DNA of 64,000 bases from Dechloromonas hortensis (GTDB lineage Bacteria; Pseudomonadota; Gammaproteobacteria; Burkholderiales; Rhodocyclaceae). The notes beneath the pieces are model-generated. The model saw nothing but the letters and a program-made list of their open reading frames with translations, ran no database searches and was not told the DNA's origin. Numbering within the stretch: position 1 is the stretch's first letter; every line of letters begins with the position of its first letter. Of this stretch, positions 8,131 to 15,632 are shown piece after piece. Location of the stretch: contig NZ_SSSQ01000002.1 in NCBI RefSeq assembly GCF_009469765.1, forward strand, positions 434,001 through 498,000. The letters are read 5' to 3'. The translations under genes and the position numbers were made by a program.

Positions 8131-9186
8131 TTAGGCGTGCTGCGTGAAACCCTTTTGGCCCGGCTTGCGGTTCGGCGCGAAGCCGTTCTTGGCCAGCGTC
8201 TGGTCGGCGGTTTCGTAGAAAGTGCCGATCTTGTAGATCTGGCGGGCTTCCTTGCCGTTGGCGACCTCGCGGCCGAACTCTTTGGCGATGCGCACCAGTT
8301 GCTCGATCTGCTCGACGCTACTCATCTTGCGCGAACGATCCTGAGTCCAGATATTGTCTTCGATACCGCAGCGGACGTGCAGGCCCATGGCGATGGCCAT
8401 CATGTTCAGCGGCAGGACGTTGAGCATGGAGGTTTCCAGGGTCAGCACGGAGCCGTCCGGGCAGGCACGGACGAAGTTGGCCAGGTTGTAGATGTTCGGC
8501 GCATCGAAGCCACCGCCGATGGCCACCCAGGTCAGGATCAGCGGCACGTTGCAGACGCCGCGGCGCATCATGCGCTCGACCGTTTCGAGCTGGGTGATGT
8601 TGGCGAGCTGGAAGTGGGTCTGGATGCCGTTGGCAGACAGCCGCTTGATGTGCTCTTCGACCCATTCCGGACCGGCCGGGATGGTCATCTCGCGGTAGGC
8701 GCGGTAGTTGGCAGGCTCGCCCAGCGAGGTGCCGGCGACGTCGGCTTCACACATCTGTTCGACCACGTTCATCTGGTTGGAGTTGATGGCGATGGTCACC
8801 TGGTCCGGCCGCGGCTGCAGTTCGGCCAGCATGTGGCGGGTGTCGTCGGACAGCCACTTGGCGACGTCGCCTTCACCTTCCGGAGCAAAGGAGATCGAGC
8901 CGCCGACCTGGAGGATCATGTCCGGAACGCGGGCACGGATGCCGGCCAGCAGTTCGTTGAACTTGGACAGGCGCTTCGAGCCCTTGCCGTCGAGTTCGCG
9001 GACGTGGACATGGAGCACGGTGGCGCCGGCGTTATAGCAGTCGACCGCCTTCTGGATCTGCTCTTCCATGGTGACCGGGATGTCTGCCGGGAAGTCAGCC
9101 GGTTCCCATTCGGGGCCGTAGGGCGCGCAGGTGATGACGAGTTTTTGCTGGTTTTCCGGCCAGAGGGATCCGTCGAGAAAGTTCAT
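8131..9186 (-). CDS. Beta-keto acid cleavage enzyme (BKACE, DUF849)
   Basis: This 351-aa TIM-barrel protein belongs to the 3-keto-5-aminohexanoate cleavage enzyme family. Members use acetyl-CoA and a metal ion to split a beta-keto acid into acetoacetyl-CoA and a shorter CoA-linked product or betaine. The metal-binding pair is visible as H59 and H61 in VLHVHVREL. The start at 9186 is preceded by AAGGAG with good spacing; the upstream in-frame extension is discarded. It is somewhat longer than the lysine-fermentation enzyme (about 275 aa). BKACE substrates differ by neighbourhood (dehydrocarnitine, beta-ketoglutarate and others); here a TauD-like dioxygenase lies directly upstream. Confidence 0.92.
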   Translation of the reverse strand: MNFLDGSLWPENQQKLVITCAPYGPEWEPADFPADIPVTMEEQIQKAVDCYNAGATVLHVHVRELDGKGSKRLSKFNELLAGIRARVPDMILQVGGSISFAPEGEGDVAKWLSDDTRHMLAELQPRPDQVTIAINSNQMNVVEQMCEADVAGTSLGEPANYRAYREMTIPAGPEWVEEHIKRLSANGIQTHFQLANITQLETVERMMRRGVCNVPLILTWVAIGGGFDAPNIYNLANFVRACPDGSVLTLETSMLNVLPLNMMAIAMGLHVRCGIEDNIWTQDRSRKMSSVEQIEQLVRIAKEFGREVANGKEARQIYKIGTFYETADQTLAKNGFAPNRKPGQKGFTQHA

Positions 9187-9291
9187 GTGATGCTCCTTGA
9201 ATAATTTTGATGTGGTTTTTTGCGAATTTTCAGGGTCGACCGCAGGACCCGCAGGTATTCCTGTAGTCGCAGCGCTCAACCCGGATGAGGC

Positions 9292-10149
9292 TTAGAAAGG
9301 CTTGTCGCCGACAATGGCGGCGCGTTCCATCTTGCGATGGCACGGCGGGTAGTCCATGACAGCGTAGTGCTGCGTGCTGCGGTTGTCCCAGATCGCCATG
9401 CTGTAAGGCTTCCAGCGCCAGCGCACCTGGTATTCGGGGTTGTAGGCCTGGCTGATCAGGTACTGCATCAGGTCGCTGCCGTTCTTGTTGTAGTCCTGGC
9501 CGTAACGGACGCGGTCCTTGGTGTGGTAATTGACGAAGTGCGTCGTGAAGGCATTGACGAACAGCACCTTCTCGTCGGTTTCCGGGTGAGTGCGGACGAC
9601 TGGATGCTCGGCATCCGGGTACTGGGCTTTCATCGCCAGGCGCTTTTCCTGCGGCATCGCGGCGGCGAAGGAGGAATTGAAGCTGTGGTTGGCGATCAGG
9701 CCGGCGATTTCCTTCTTCACGTATTCCGGCAGCTTTTCGTAGGCCAGCACCATGTTGGCCCACATCGTGTCGCCGCCGACCGGCGGGCATTCGATGCAGC
9801 GCAGCACGCAGCCGAGGGCCGGCGTCTCGCGCCAGGTGCCGTCGGTGTGCCAGGCATTCTCGTAGCGATCCATCGGGCTGTCCGGATTCTTGTAGATCTG
9901 GACCAGGCCCGGAGCCTCCGGATGGCTGGGCGCCATCGGGTGGGTTTCCAGCTCGCCGAGGCGCTGGGCGAAGGCCATGTGGTCCTTGCGCGACAGCTTG
10001 TTCAAGTCCTGGTCGCGCAGGAAAAGTACCTTGTACTTGAGCAGGGCGGCGTAGATCTCCTTGAACAGGCCGTCGTCGCGCACGGCATCGCCGAGATTGA
10101 TGTCGAGCAGTTCAGCTCCCACGGCGCAGGTCAGTTGTTCGATTCTCAT
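9292..10149 (-). CDS. TauD/TfdA-family 2-oxoglutarate-dependent dioxygenase
   Basis: This 285-aa non-haem Fe(II) dioxygenase couples 2-oxoglutarate decarboxylation to hydroxylation of a substrate. Iron ligands are H101 and D103 in AWHTDGTWRETP and a distal His at about 261 in STQHYAVMDY, followed by the Arg-containing C-terminal segment ending in VGDKPF. The family includes taurine dioxygenase, alkylsulfatase AtsK and 2,4-D dioxygenase TfdA, so sequence alone does not fix the substrate. It is followed by the BKACE gene and preceded 19 bases earlier by a quinone oxidoreductase, all on the same strand. Confidence 0.93.
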   Translation of the reverse strand: MRIEQLTCAVGAELLDINLGDAVRDDGLFKEIYAALLKYKVLFLRDQDLNKLSRKDHMAFAQRLGELETHPMAPSHPEAPGLVQIYKNPDSPMDRYENAWHTDGTWRETPALGCVLRCIECPPVGGDTMWANMVLAYEKLPEYVKKEIAGLIANHSFNSSFAAAMPQEKRLAMKAQYPDAEHPVVRTHPETDEKVLFVNAFTTHFVNYHTKDRVRYGQDYNKNGSDLMQYLISQAYNPEYQVRWRWKPYSMAIWDNRSTQHYAVMDYPPCHRKMERAAIVGDKPF

Positions 10150-10168
10150 TTTTTTGTCTCCTCTTTCC

Positions 10169-11149
10169 TCAAATTACGAAAATGGATGACCCGGTTGTCT
10201 TGCGGGCCTCCAGATCACGGTGCGCCTGCACTGCCTCCTGCAATGCATAACGTTGATTGATTTCGATCTTGATGCGGCCGGCGGCGACGTGACCGAAAAT
10301 TTCGTTGGCCAGCTCGGTCTTCTCGGCCGGGTCGGCGATGTAGTCGGCGAGCGCCGGGCGGGTCAGGTAGAGCGAACCCTTCATCGCCAGCAATTGCGGG
10401 TTGAAGCCGTCGATCGGGCCGGAAGCAGTACCGACGCAGACCATCAGGCCGCGGCGCTTCAGCGAATCGAGCGAAGCCAGGAAAGTGCTCTTGCCAACGC
10501 TGTCGAACACAACATTGACGCCGACGCCGTCAGTCAGTTCGCGAGCCCGTTTGGCGACATCCTCGTGGCTGTAATTGATGGTTTCGTCGCAACCGTGGGC
10601 GCGGGCGACTTCGGCCTTCTCTTCGGTCGACACGGTACCGATGACGCGCAGGCCGAGCAGCTTGGCCCACTGCGAAACGATCAGGCCGACCCCGCCGGCG
10701 GCGGCATGCAGCAAGATGGTGTCGCCGGCCTTGAAGTCATAGATGCGGCGCATCAGGTAGGCCGAGGTCAGGCCACGCATGGTCATCGCGGCTGCCGTCT
10801 CGCATTCGATGCCGGCCGGCAGCTTGATCAGCGGCGCGGCGGCGATGATGCGGGCCGTGCTGTAGGCGCCCAAGGTGTTGATGAAACCGGTGTAGGTCAC
10901 CTTGTCGCCGACCGCCACATTGCTGACGCCGGGGCCGATGGCCTCGACGACGCCGGCCGCTTCGACGCCCATGCCGGCGGGCAGGGGAATCGGGTAGGTG
11001 CCGTTGCGGAAGTAAGTGTCGGCGAAATTCAGGCCGACCGCGACGTGGCGCAGGCGGACTTCGCCCGGGCCGGGTTCGCCGACGGCGACGTCTTCCAGTC
11101 GCAGGACTTCGGGGCCGCCGGCCTCATAGAATCGTATTGCCTTTTCCAT
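10169..11149 (-). CDS. NADPH:quinone oxidoreductase (zeta-crystallin-like MDR)
   Basis: This 326-aa medium-chain dehydrogenase/reductase lacks the structural zinc Cys cluster, as expected for the quinone oxidoreductase branch. The N-terminal catalytic domain carries GLNFADTYFRNGTYP, and the Rossmann domain has AAAGGVGLIVSQWAK at about residues 146-160. It probably reduces a quinone or enone with NADPH. An AGGAGAAC ribosome site precedes the ATG at 11149. It belongs to the minus-strand run with the TauD-like and BKACE genes and could act on a pathway intermediate. Confidence 0.93.
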   Translation of the reverse strand: MEKAIRFYEAGGPEVLRLEDVAVGEPGPGEVRLRHVAVGLNFADTYFRNGTYPIPLPAGMGVEAAGVVEAIGPGVSNVAVGDKVTYTGFINTLGAYSTARIIAAAPLIKLPAGIECETAAAMTMRGLTSAYLMRRIYDFKAGDTILLHAAAGGVGLIVSQWAKLLGLRVIGTVSTEEKAEVARAHGCDETINYSHEDVAKRARELTDGVGVNVVFDSVGKSTFLASLDSLKRRGLMVCVGTASGPIDGFNPQLLAMKGSLYLTRPALADYIADPAEKTELANEIFGHVAAGRIKIEINQRYALQEAVQAHRDLEARKTTGSSIFVI

Positions 11150-11181
11150 GTGTTCTCCTTGGTATTTCTGTTATCTGATGT

Positions 11182-12207
11182 TTACTTCGAGTCGCCGGGT
11201 TTCGCCAGATTGACGATTCTCGAGAAGAGGTGCCTGAACTCGGCATCGGTTTCGCCACCGAAGCGCGGGTCGCGGTTTTCCGAAAAGGCGGCGTTGATTT
11301 CGCTCCAGTCGGCATCGGTCAGGTACCGCTGTGCTTCCGGCAAAATGACACCTTCTTCGCGGCCCATGTGTTCCCACATGAATTTGGCGTAGGCGGCGAC
11401 GGATTTCTCCAGCGTCTCGGCCGATTTGCGGCCGGCGATGTATTCATCGACCGCCGTCGCCAGGTCGGCCACCATCTGCTCGTCCCGGTCGTGCTGGCGT
11501 TCCAGTTCCTCGAGTTCCGGATTGACGGCTGCGGTCCGTTCGCGCAGCTTGCGGAACAGATAGTCTTCTTCCTTGGGGTGGTGCAGGGCGACCGGAAAGG
11601 CTTGGATGTAATGCACCATGGCTTTCATCAGGGCCGGATCGGGGGCGGCCTTGCCGTCGCCGGCCGGCTTCAGCGCGTGCAGCCAGGCGTGCAGGACCGC
11701 GGCCAGGGAGCGATGCTCATCGCGGATGGTGGCGATGGCCTGGGCCGGGGCGGGGGGATCGGCCATCGCCGAAACGAGCACCGGAATTTCCGAGTTGATC
11801 AGCACTTTCAGCGTCTGCGAGCCGAGCATCATGCCCAGCGTGCTGCGCCGGCCATGCGAGGCCATGAAGATCAGGTCGCAGCCTTCAGCGCGGGCAGCAT
11901 CAATGATTGCGCTATAGGGCGAGTCGCTGACCGCCGTGCTCGAGGCGCAGGGCACGCCGTAGGCGCGGGCTGCCGATTCCGCCTTGGTCAGCAGTTCGTG
12001 GGCTCGTCCCTCGAAGTTGTAGCTGTAGTCGTCAGGCGAGGTCAGACGCACGATCTCGGCGTCGCCCCGCAATGAAGCGGCATGATCGGCGGCGGCATGG
12101 AAAAAGGTGATCCGGGCGCCCAGGGTGCGTGCGAATTCGACGGCACGGCCAACCGTGACGGTCGACAGATCGGTGTTGTCGATGGGTACCAGCAGGTGAC
12201 GATACAT
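11182..12207 (-). CDS. UspA domain fused to a hemerythrin-like (HHE) domain
   Basis: This is a 341-aa fusion. Residues 1-145 form a universal stress protein domain (MYRHLLVPIDNTD and FMASHGRRSTLGMMLGSQT, the latter a nucleotide-binding loop). Residues 155-300 form an HHE/hemerythrin-like four-helix domain with His/Glu pairs (DEHRSL, ALHHPKEEDYLF, ERQHDRDEQMV and a C-terminal HMGREEGVI) that could hold a di-iron site for O2, NO or redox sensing. The gene lies between the Rieske ferredoxin and the quinone oxidoreductase. The fusion suggests an oxygen- or iron-linked stress function; what it senses is not known. Confidence 0.9.
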   Translation of the reverse strand: MYRHLLVPIDNTDLSTVTVGRAVEFARTLGARITFFHAAADHAASLRGDAEIVRLTSPDDYSYNFEGRAHELLTKAESAARAYGVPCASSTAVSDSPYSAIIDAARAEGCDLIFMASHGRRSTLGMMLGSQTLKVLINSEIPVLVSAMADPPAPAQAIATIRDEHRSLAAVLHAWLHALKPAGDGKAAPDPALMKAMVHYIQAFPVALHHPKEEDYLFRKLRERTAAVNPELEELERQHDRDEQMVADLATAVDEYIAGRKSAETLEKSVAAYAKFMWEHMGREEGVILPEAQRYLTDADWSEINAAFSENRDPRFGGETDAEFRHLFSRIVNLAKPGDSK

Positions 12208-12244
12208 GGCGACTCCTAGCGCAATATTGTTCTAAAGGTGATCT

Positions 12245-12553
12245 TCATGCTTCGACTTGCACAAAGATTTTTCCGTCGTCGATCCTGACGGGGAATGTTT
12301 TCAGCCCCTTCTCGGGTGCGATCAGCAAGGCGCCGCTGGTCACGTCGTAACGCCAGCCGTGGGCCGGGCAGGCGACGACCTTGCCGCACAGCCGGCCGCC
12401 GCTCAGTGCCGCACCGCCATGCAGGCAGGCGTTTTCCAGGGCGTGGATGGCGCCGTCGACATTGAAGAGGACGATATCCGTCGTCCCGATGCGCACGGGG
12501 CGCGACTTACCGGGGGCAATGTCGTGCAGGGAATATGTTTCGACGAAGTTCAT
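12245..12553 (-). CDS. Rieske [2Fe-2S] ferredoxin-like protein
   Basis: This 102-aa soluble Rieske protein has the two cluster motifs C43-L-H45 (CLHGGA) and C62-PA-H65 (CPAHGW). The CXH...CX2H spacing is that of biphenyl-dioxygenase-type ferredoxins and NirD-like proteins. No signal or membrane anchor is present. It is the first gene of the minus-strand run and is divergent from the MalT-type regulator at 12777. No terminal Rieske oxygenase is in the window, so its electron acceptor is unknown. The 223-bp gap to the regulator contains a C-run/G-run hairpin near 12610-12630. Confidence 0.93.
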   Translation of the reverse strand: MNFVETYSLHDIAPGKSRPVRIGTTDIVLFNVDGAIHALENACLHGGAALSGGRLCGKVVACPAHGWRYDVTSGALLIAPEKGLKTFPVRIDDGKIFVQVEA

Positions 12554-12776
12554 CTTTGACTCACGGGTATCAGGCTTGGTTGAATCGTAGGGGATCGATC
12601 GTCGTCGGACCCCCCTCGAAAAAGGGGGGGATATAACTATTTCAGGAAACCGGTGATTTTGTTTTATCGTATAAATGAAGGTCGCTGGATTGTTCGCCTG
12701 GAGACGCGAACATGGCGGTCTGTTTCGAATGTTGTTCGGCAAATACGATAACGATTCCCTAGAGAACTCACGCCCG

Positions 12777-15461
12777 ATGAACTTCGCACCTATCGACGCC
12801 AGCGCGACTTATTCCGAGCTGGTGCTCAAGACGATGCCGCCGCGCGCGCCGCGCCATCAACTGCCCCGACCACGCTTGAGCTTGGCCGATGAGCAGTTTC
12901 GCGATCGCCCGGTGATCGTCGTTCAAGCACCGCCCGGCTTCGGCAAAACCTCGCTGCTCGGCCAGTGGCGGCGCGAGTATCTGGCGCGTGGCGCCGCGGT
13001 GGCCTGGGTGACGGCAGATGACAGCGACGACCTGCAGCGTTTCCTGCACTGCCTGGTCCAGGCTGTCCGCTTCGGCTGCGGGCGCCCGGCTTTCGGGCGC
13101 TTGCTGCTGGAAAACATGGGCACCAAGCCGGGCGAGCTGGAAGGCGTTACCGCCTGGCTGGCCGAAGTTGCGCAGACTTCCCTCGACATGGTGCTGATCG
13201 TCGATGAAGCGGAGCGCTTGTCGAGCGGCAACTTCGCCGCACTGACCTATCTGCTGCACAACCTTTCACCGAATCTGCATGTCGTCATCGGGGCGCGCGC
13301 CGGCCTTGATGCGGCGATTGCCGATCTGGTCGATTACGGCCAGGCGCTGTCGCTGGGGCCCGACGCGTTGCGTTTCCGGCTTGATGAAAGCATGTCGCTG
13401 GCCCGCAACCGTCTTGGCGAAAAGCTCGATGCCGACACCGCGGCGCGTCTGCACGAACTGACCGAAGGCTGGCCGCTCGGGTTGCAGATTCTGATGGCCG
13501 GGCTGGAAAAGGGCGGTGATCTTCGCGCCGGCTTGCCGATGATGTCCGGTGGTGATTCGGGCGGCAGTTTTGTCGGCGGCTTGCTGAGCAATCTGGGGGG
13601 GGGCGATGCCGATTTCCTGATCCGGATTGCCATCGTCGATCTCATTCACCCCGATTTGGCCGCCGCCCTGAGCGGCGGGGCCGGGGCGGCCGAACAACTG
13701 GCCCGGCTGATTCGCGAAACGCCGGTCTTCGTGGTCGGCGATAGCAGCGACTGGGTCCGCTTGCACAACCTGGTGCGCGACGCCTTGCGTCGCAAACTGG
13801 CCGAACTGCCGGCGGCGGAACAGCGCGATCTGCATTTGCGGGCCATGCGCTGGCTGGCCGATCACGGCATGATCCAGGAGGCGGCGCGCCATGCCCATGA
13901 AGCGGGTCAGCACGACCTGGCCTACGATCTGGCCGAGCAGTGCCTCTACGATGCGGTGACCCAGGGACACCAGGAAATGGTGTTGCGCTGGCTTGATCTG
14001 CTGCCCGAGGTCGAACTGAAGAAACGGCCCAGGCTGAGCCTGGCCGCCGCCTGGGCCCTGGCCTTGAGCGAACGCCATGGCGAGGCTGCCGCGCTGGTCA
14101 AGGACATCATCGACAATCCAGCGGCCGATACCTTGTTGCGCTACGAGTGCGCCTTGATCGCCAGCGGGGCGGCCTACTATGCCGACGAGCCGGACCGCTA
14201 CATTGACTTGTTGCAGCCCTGGCTGGGCGGGCCGCCGCCGGACAGGGAGCAGCGCTTGTTGCAGATGCACGCCAATCGGCAGGCGGCGATGGCCATTCTG
14301 ACCGGCGACCCGGCGCGCGGCCGGCGTTGCCTGCAGGCGGTGCCGCATAGCGATTTCGACAAGCGTTATCGCTATGGCGCCCGCTGGGGCGATTTCATCA
14401 GTGGTCTGAGCTATATCTGGGAAGGGCAGGGGGTGCTGGCCGAGGAGATCCTGCGGCCGGCCCTCGCTAGTGCCGATGCCGAGCTTGGGCGGCGCCACCC
14501 GCTCTCCTGCATGATTGCATCGCTGCTGGCATGGGCGGTTTTCGAGCGCGACCAGGTGGATGAAGCGGCTGCGTTACTGGCCAACCGGCTTGATGTGCTC
14601 GAACGGGTTGGTACGCCGGAAACGGCCTTGCTCGGCTACCGGACGGCGGCCCGGATTGCCGCTGCCAAGGGCGTCGAGTACCGGGCGCTCGATTTGCTCG
14701 AAGTGATGAGCGCCGTCGGTGTTGCCCGTAATCTGCCCAGGCTTTGCGTTGCCAGTCTGGGCGAGCAGGTCCGTATGCATGCCGCCCGCTTCCGGACGGA
14801 AACCTGCCGGGCGCTGGTCCAGCGAATCGATGAAATCATCGCCGAACATTCAGTTGGCAAGGGGCCGCTCTGGCGTGCATCGGTTGAGGTGCTGCAGCGG
14901 CTGGCGCATGCTCACGCCCTGATCGCCGCGCAGGAATGGACGGCGGCAGTTGAGGCCTTGGCCCGTGCCCTGACACTGATCGAAAGCGCGAAGCTGGGGC
15001 GTTGGCGCATCGAAACCATGGCCTTGCGCGCTTTCGCCATGGAGCGCGCCGGTCAGGAGGGGCGACCGCTATTGCTCGAGGCGATCAATCTGGCACAGAC
15101 CTTCAGCCTGTCCCGGGTCTTTGTCGATGCCCACCCGGCGCTTGCCGACTGGGTGCAGCGCATTTCGGAGGAGGATGGGGGGCAGCGGATCCAGATGGCG
15201 CGTACGGCCCGCCCGCTTCCCCAGCGTTCAAGCGCCGCACCGCGCGCGGTGCCGAGCATGGTGCTGACTCCCAAGGAACGCGAAGTGCTGGAGCATCTGG
15301 CGCGCAATCTTTCCAACAAGGAAATCGCCCAGGCCATGGAAGTTGGCGAAGAGACGATCAAGTGGCATCTGAAGAACCTGTTCGGCAAACTCGATGCCGG
15401 CACCCGCAAGCACGTCGTCCGCCGGGCCCAGTTGCTCGGCTTGCTCGAAGGCGCTGACTGA
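12777..15461 (+). CDS. MalT-type LuxR-family transcriptional regulator (STAND ATPase)
   Basis: This large activator is about 894 aa. A P-loop ATPase domain starts near residue 45, with Walker A APPGFGKTSLL (Lys57) and Walker B MVLIVDEAERL. A long helical-repeat sensor region follows, and a C-terminal LuxR helix-turn-helix lies at about 829-890 (LTPKEREVLEHLARN and EETIKWHLKNLFGKL). MalT-type proteins bind an inducer and ATP, oligomerise and activate adjacent promoters. ATG 12777 is preferred because the family-like sequence begins soon after; in-frame ATGs at 12675 and 12729 are possible. It is divergent from the Rieske run and precedes the DUF1302 module, so it may control either or both. 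Confidence 0.92.
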   Translation: MNFAPIDASATYSELVLKTMPPRAPRHQLPRPRLSLADEQFRDRPVIVVQAPPGFGKTSLLGQWRREYLARGAAVAWVTADDSDDLQRFLHCLVQAVRFGCGRPAFGRLLLENMGTKPGELEGVTAWLAEVAQTSLDMVLIVDEAERLSSGNFAALTYLLHNLSPNLHVVIGARAGLDAAIADLVDYGQALSLGPDALRFRLDESMSLARNRLGEKLDADTAARLHELTEGWPLGLQILMAGLEKGGDLRAGLPMMSGGDSGGSFVGGLLSNLGGGDADFLIRIAIVDLIHPDLAAALSGGAGAAEQLARLIRETPVFVVGDSSDWVRLHNLVRDALRRKLAELPAAEQRDLHLRAMRWLADHGMIQEAARHAHEAGQHDLAYDLAEQCLYDAVTQGHQEMVLRWLDLLPEVELKKRPRLSLAAAWALALSERHGEAAALVKDIIDNPAADTLLRYECALIASGAAYYADEPDRYIDLLQPWLGGPPPDREQRLLQMHANRQAAMAILTGDPARGRRCLQAVPHSDFDKRYRYGARWGDFISGLSYIWEGQGVLAEEILRPALASADAELGRRHPLSCMIASLLAWAVFERDQVDEAAALLANRLDVLERVGTPETALLGYRTAARIAAAKGVEYRALDLLEVMSAVGVARNLPRLCVASLGEQVRMHAARFRTETCRALVQRIDEIIAEHSVGKGPLWRASVEVLQRLAHAHALIAAQEWTAAVEALARALTLIESAKLGRWRIETMALRAFAMERAGQEGRPLLLEAINLAQTFSLSRVFVDAHPALADWVQRISEEDGGQRIQMARTARPLPQRSSAAPRAVPSMVLTPKEREVLEHLARNLSNKEIAQAMEVGEETIKWHLKNLFGKLDAGTRKHVVRRAQLLGLLEGAD

Positions 15462-15472
15462 CAGCTTCTTCC

Positions 15473-15499
15473 GGCCGGGGGCTTGCCCCGGCCCGTTTT
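15473..15499 (+). terminator. Intrinsic terminator after the MalT-type regulator
   Basis: The arms GGCCGGGG (15473-15480) and CCCCGGCC (15486-15493) surround a 5-nt loop, followed by CGTTTTA. A second GC hairpin (CCCCCCG/GGGGGGG, about 15523-15541) follows. Both suggest that the DUF1302 operon has its own promoter. Confidence 0.7.
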
Positions 15500-15557
15500 A
15501 CCCCCCCTTCTTTACCTGACTAACCCCCCGTTTCTGGGGGGGGAAGCTGGCGCGCGC

Positions 15558-15612
15558 TCTGGATAATCAGATCCCAGAAGCAGTCTGGAGACAGACCTCT
15601 CTGATTAATCAG
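15558..15612 (+). promoter_or_regulatory. Candidate operator region before the DUF1302 operon
   Basis: Two small inverted repeats lie just upstream of the DUF1302 gene: GTCTG-GAGA-CAGAC at 15583-15596 and the perfect 12-bp palindrome CTGATTAATCAG at 15601-15612. The half-site AATCAG also occurs at 15565-15570 inside TCTGGATAATCAGATCC, where GATAAT could be part of a -10 element. The palindrome ends only 20 bases before the start codon. A regulator site, perhaps for the adjacent MalT-type protein, is an inference. Confidence 0.45.
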
Positions 15613-15632
15613 CCAGGAAAGAAGAGAAAATA

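Noticed and set aside
12600..12776. Additional N-terminal 34 residues of the MalT-type regulator
   Set aside because: They are rich in Arg/Gly without family resemblance and no ribosome site is seen before ATG 12675; the start remains uncertain.
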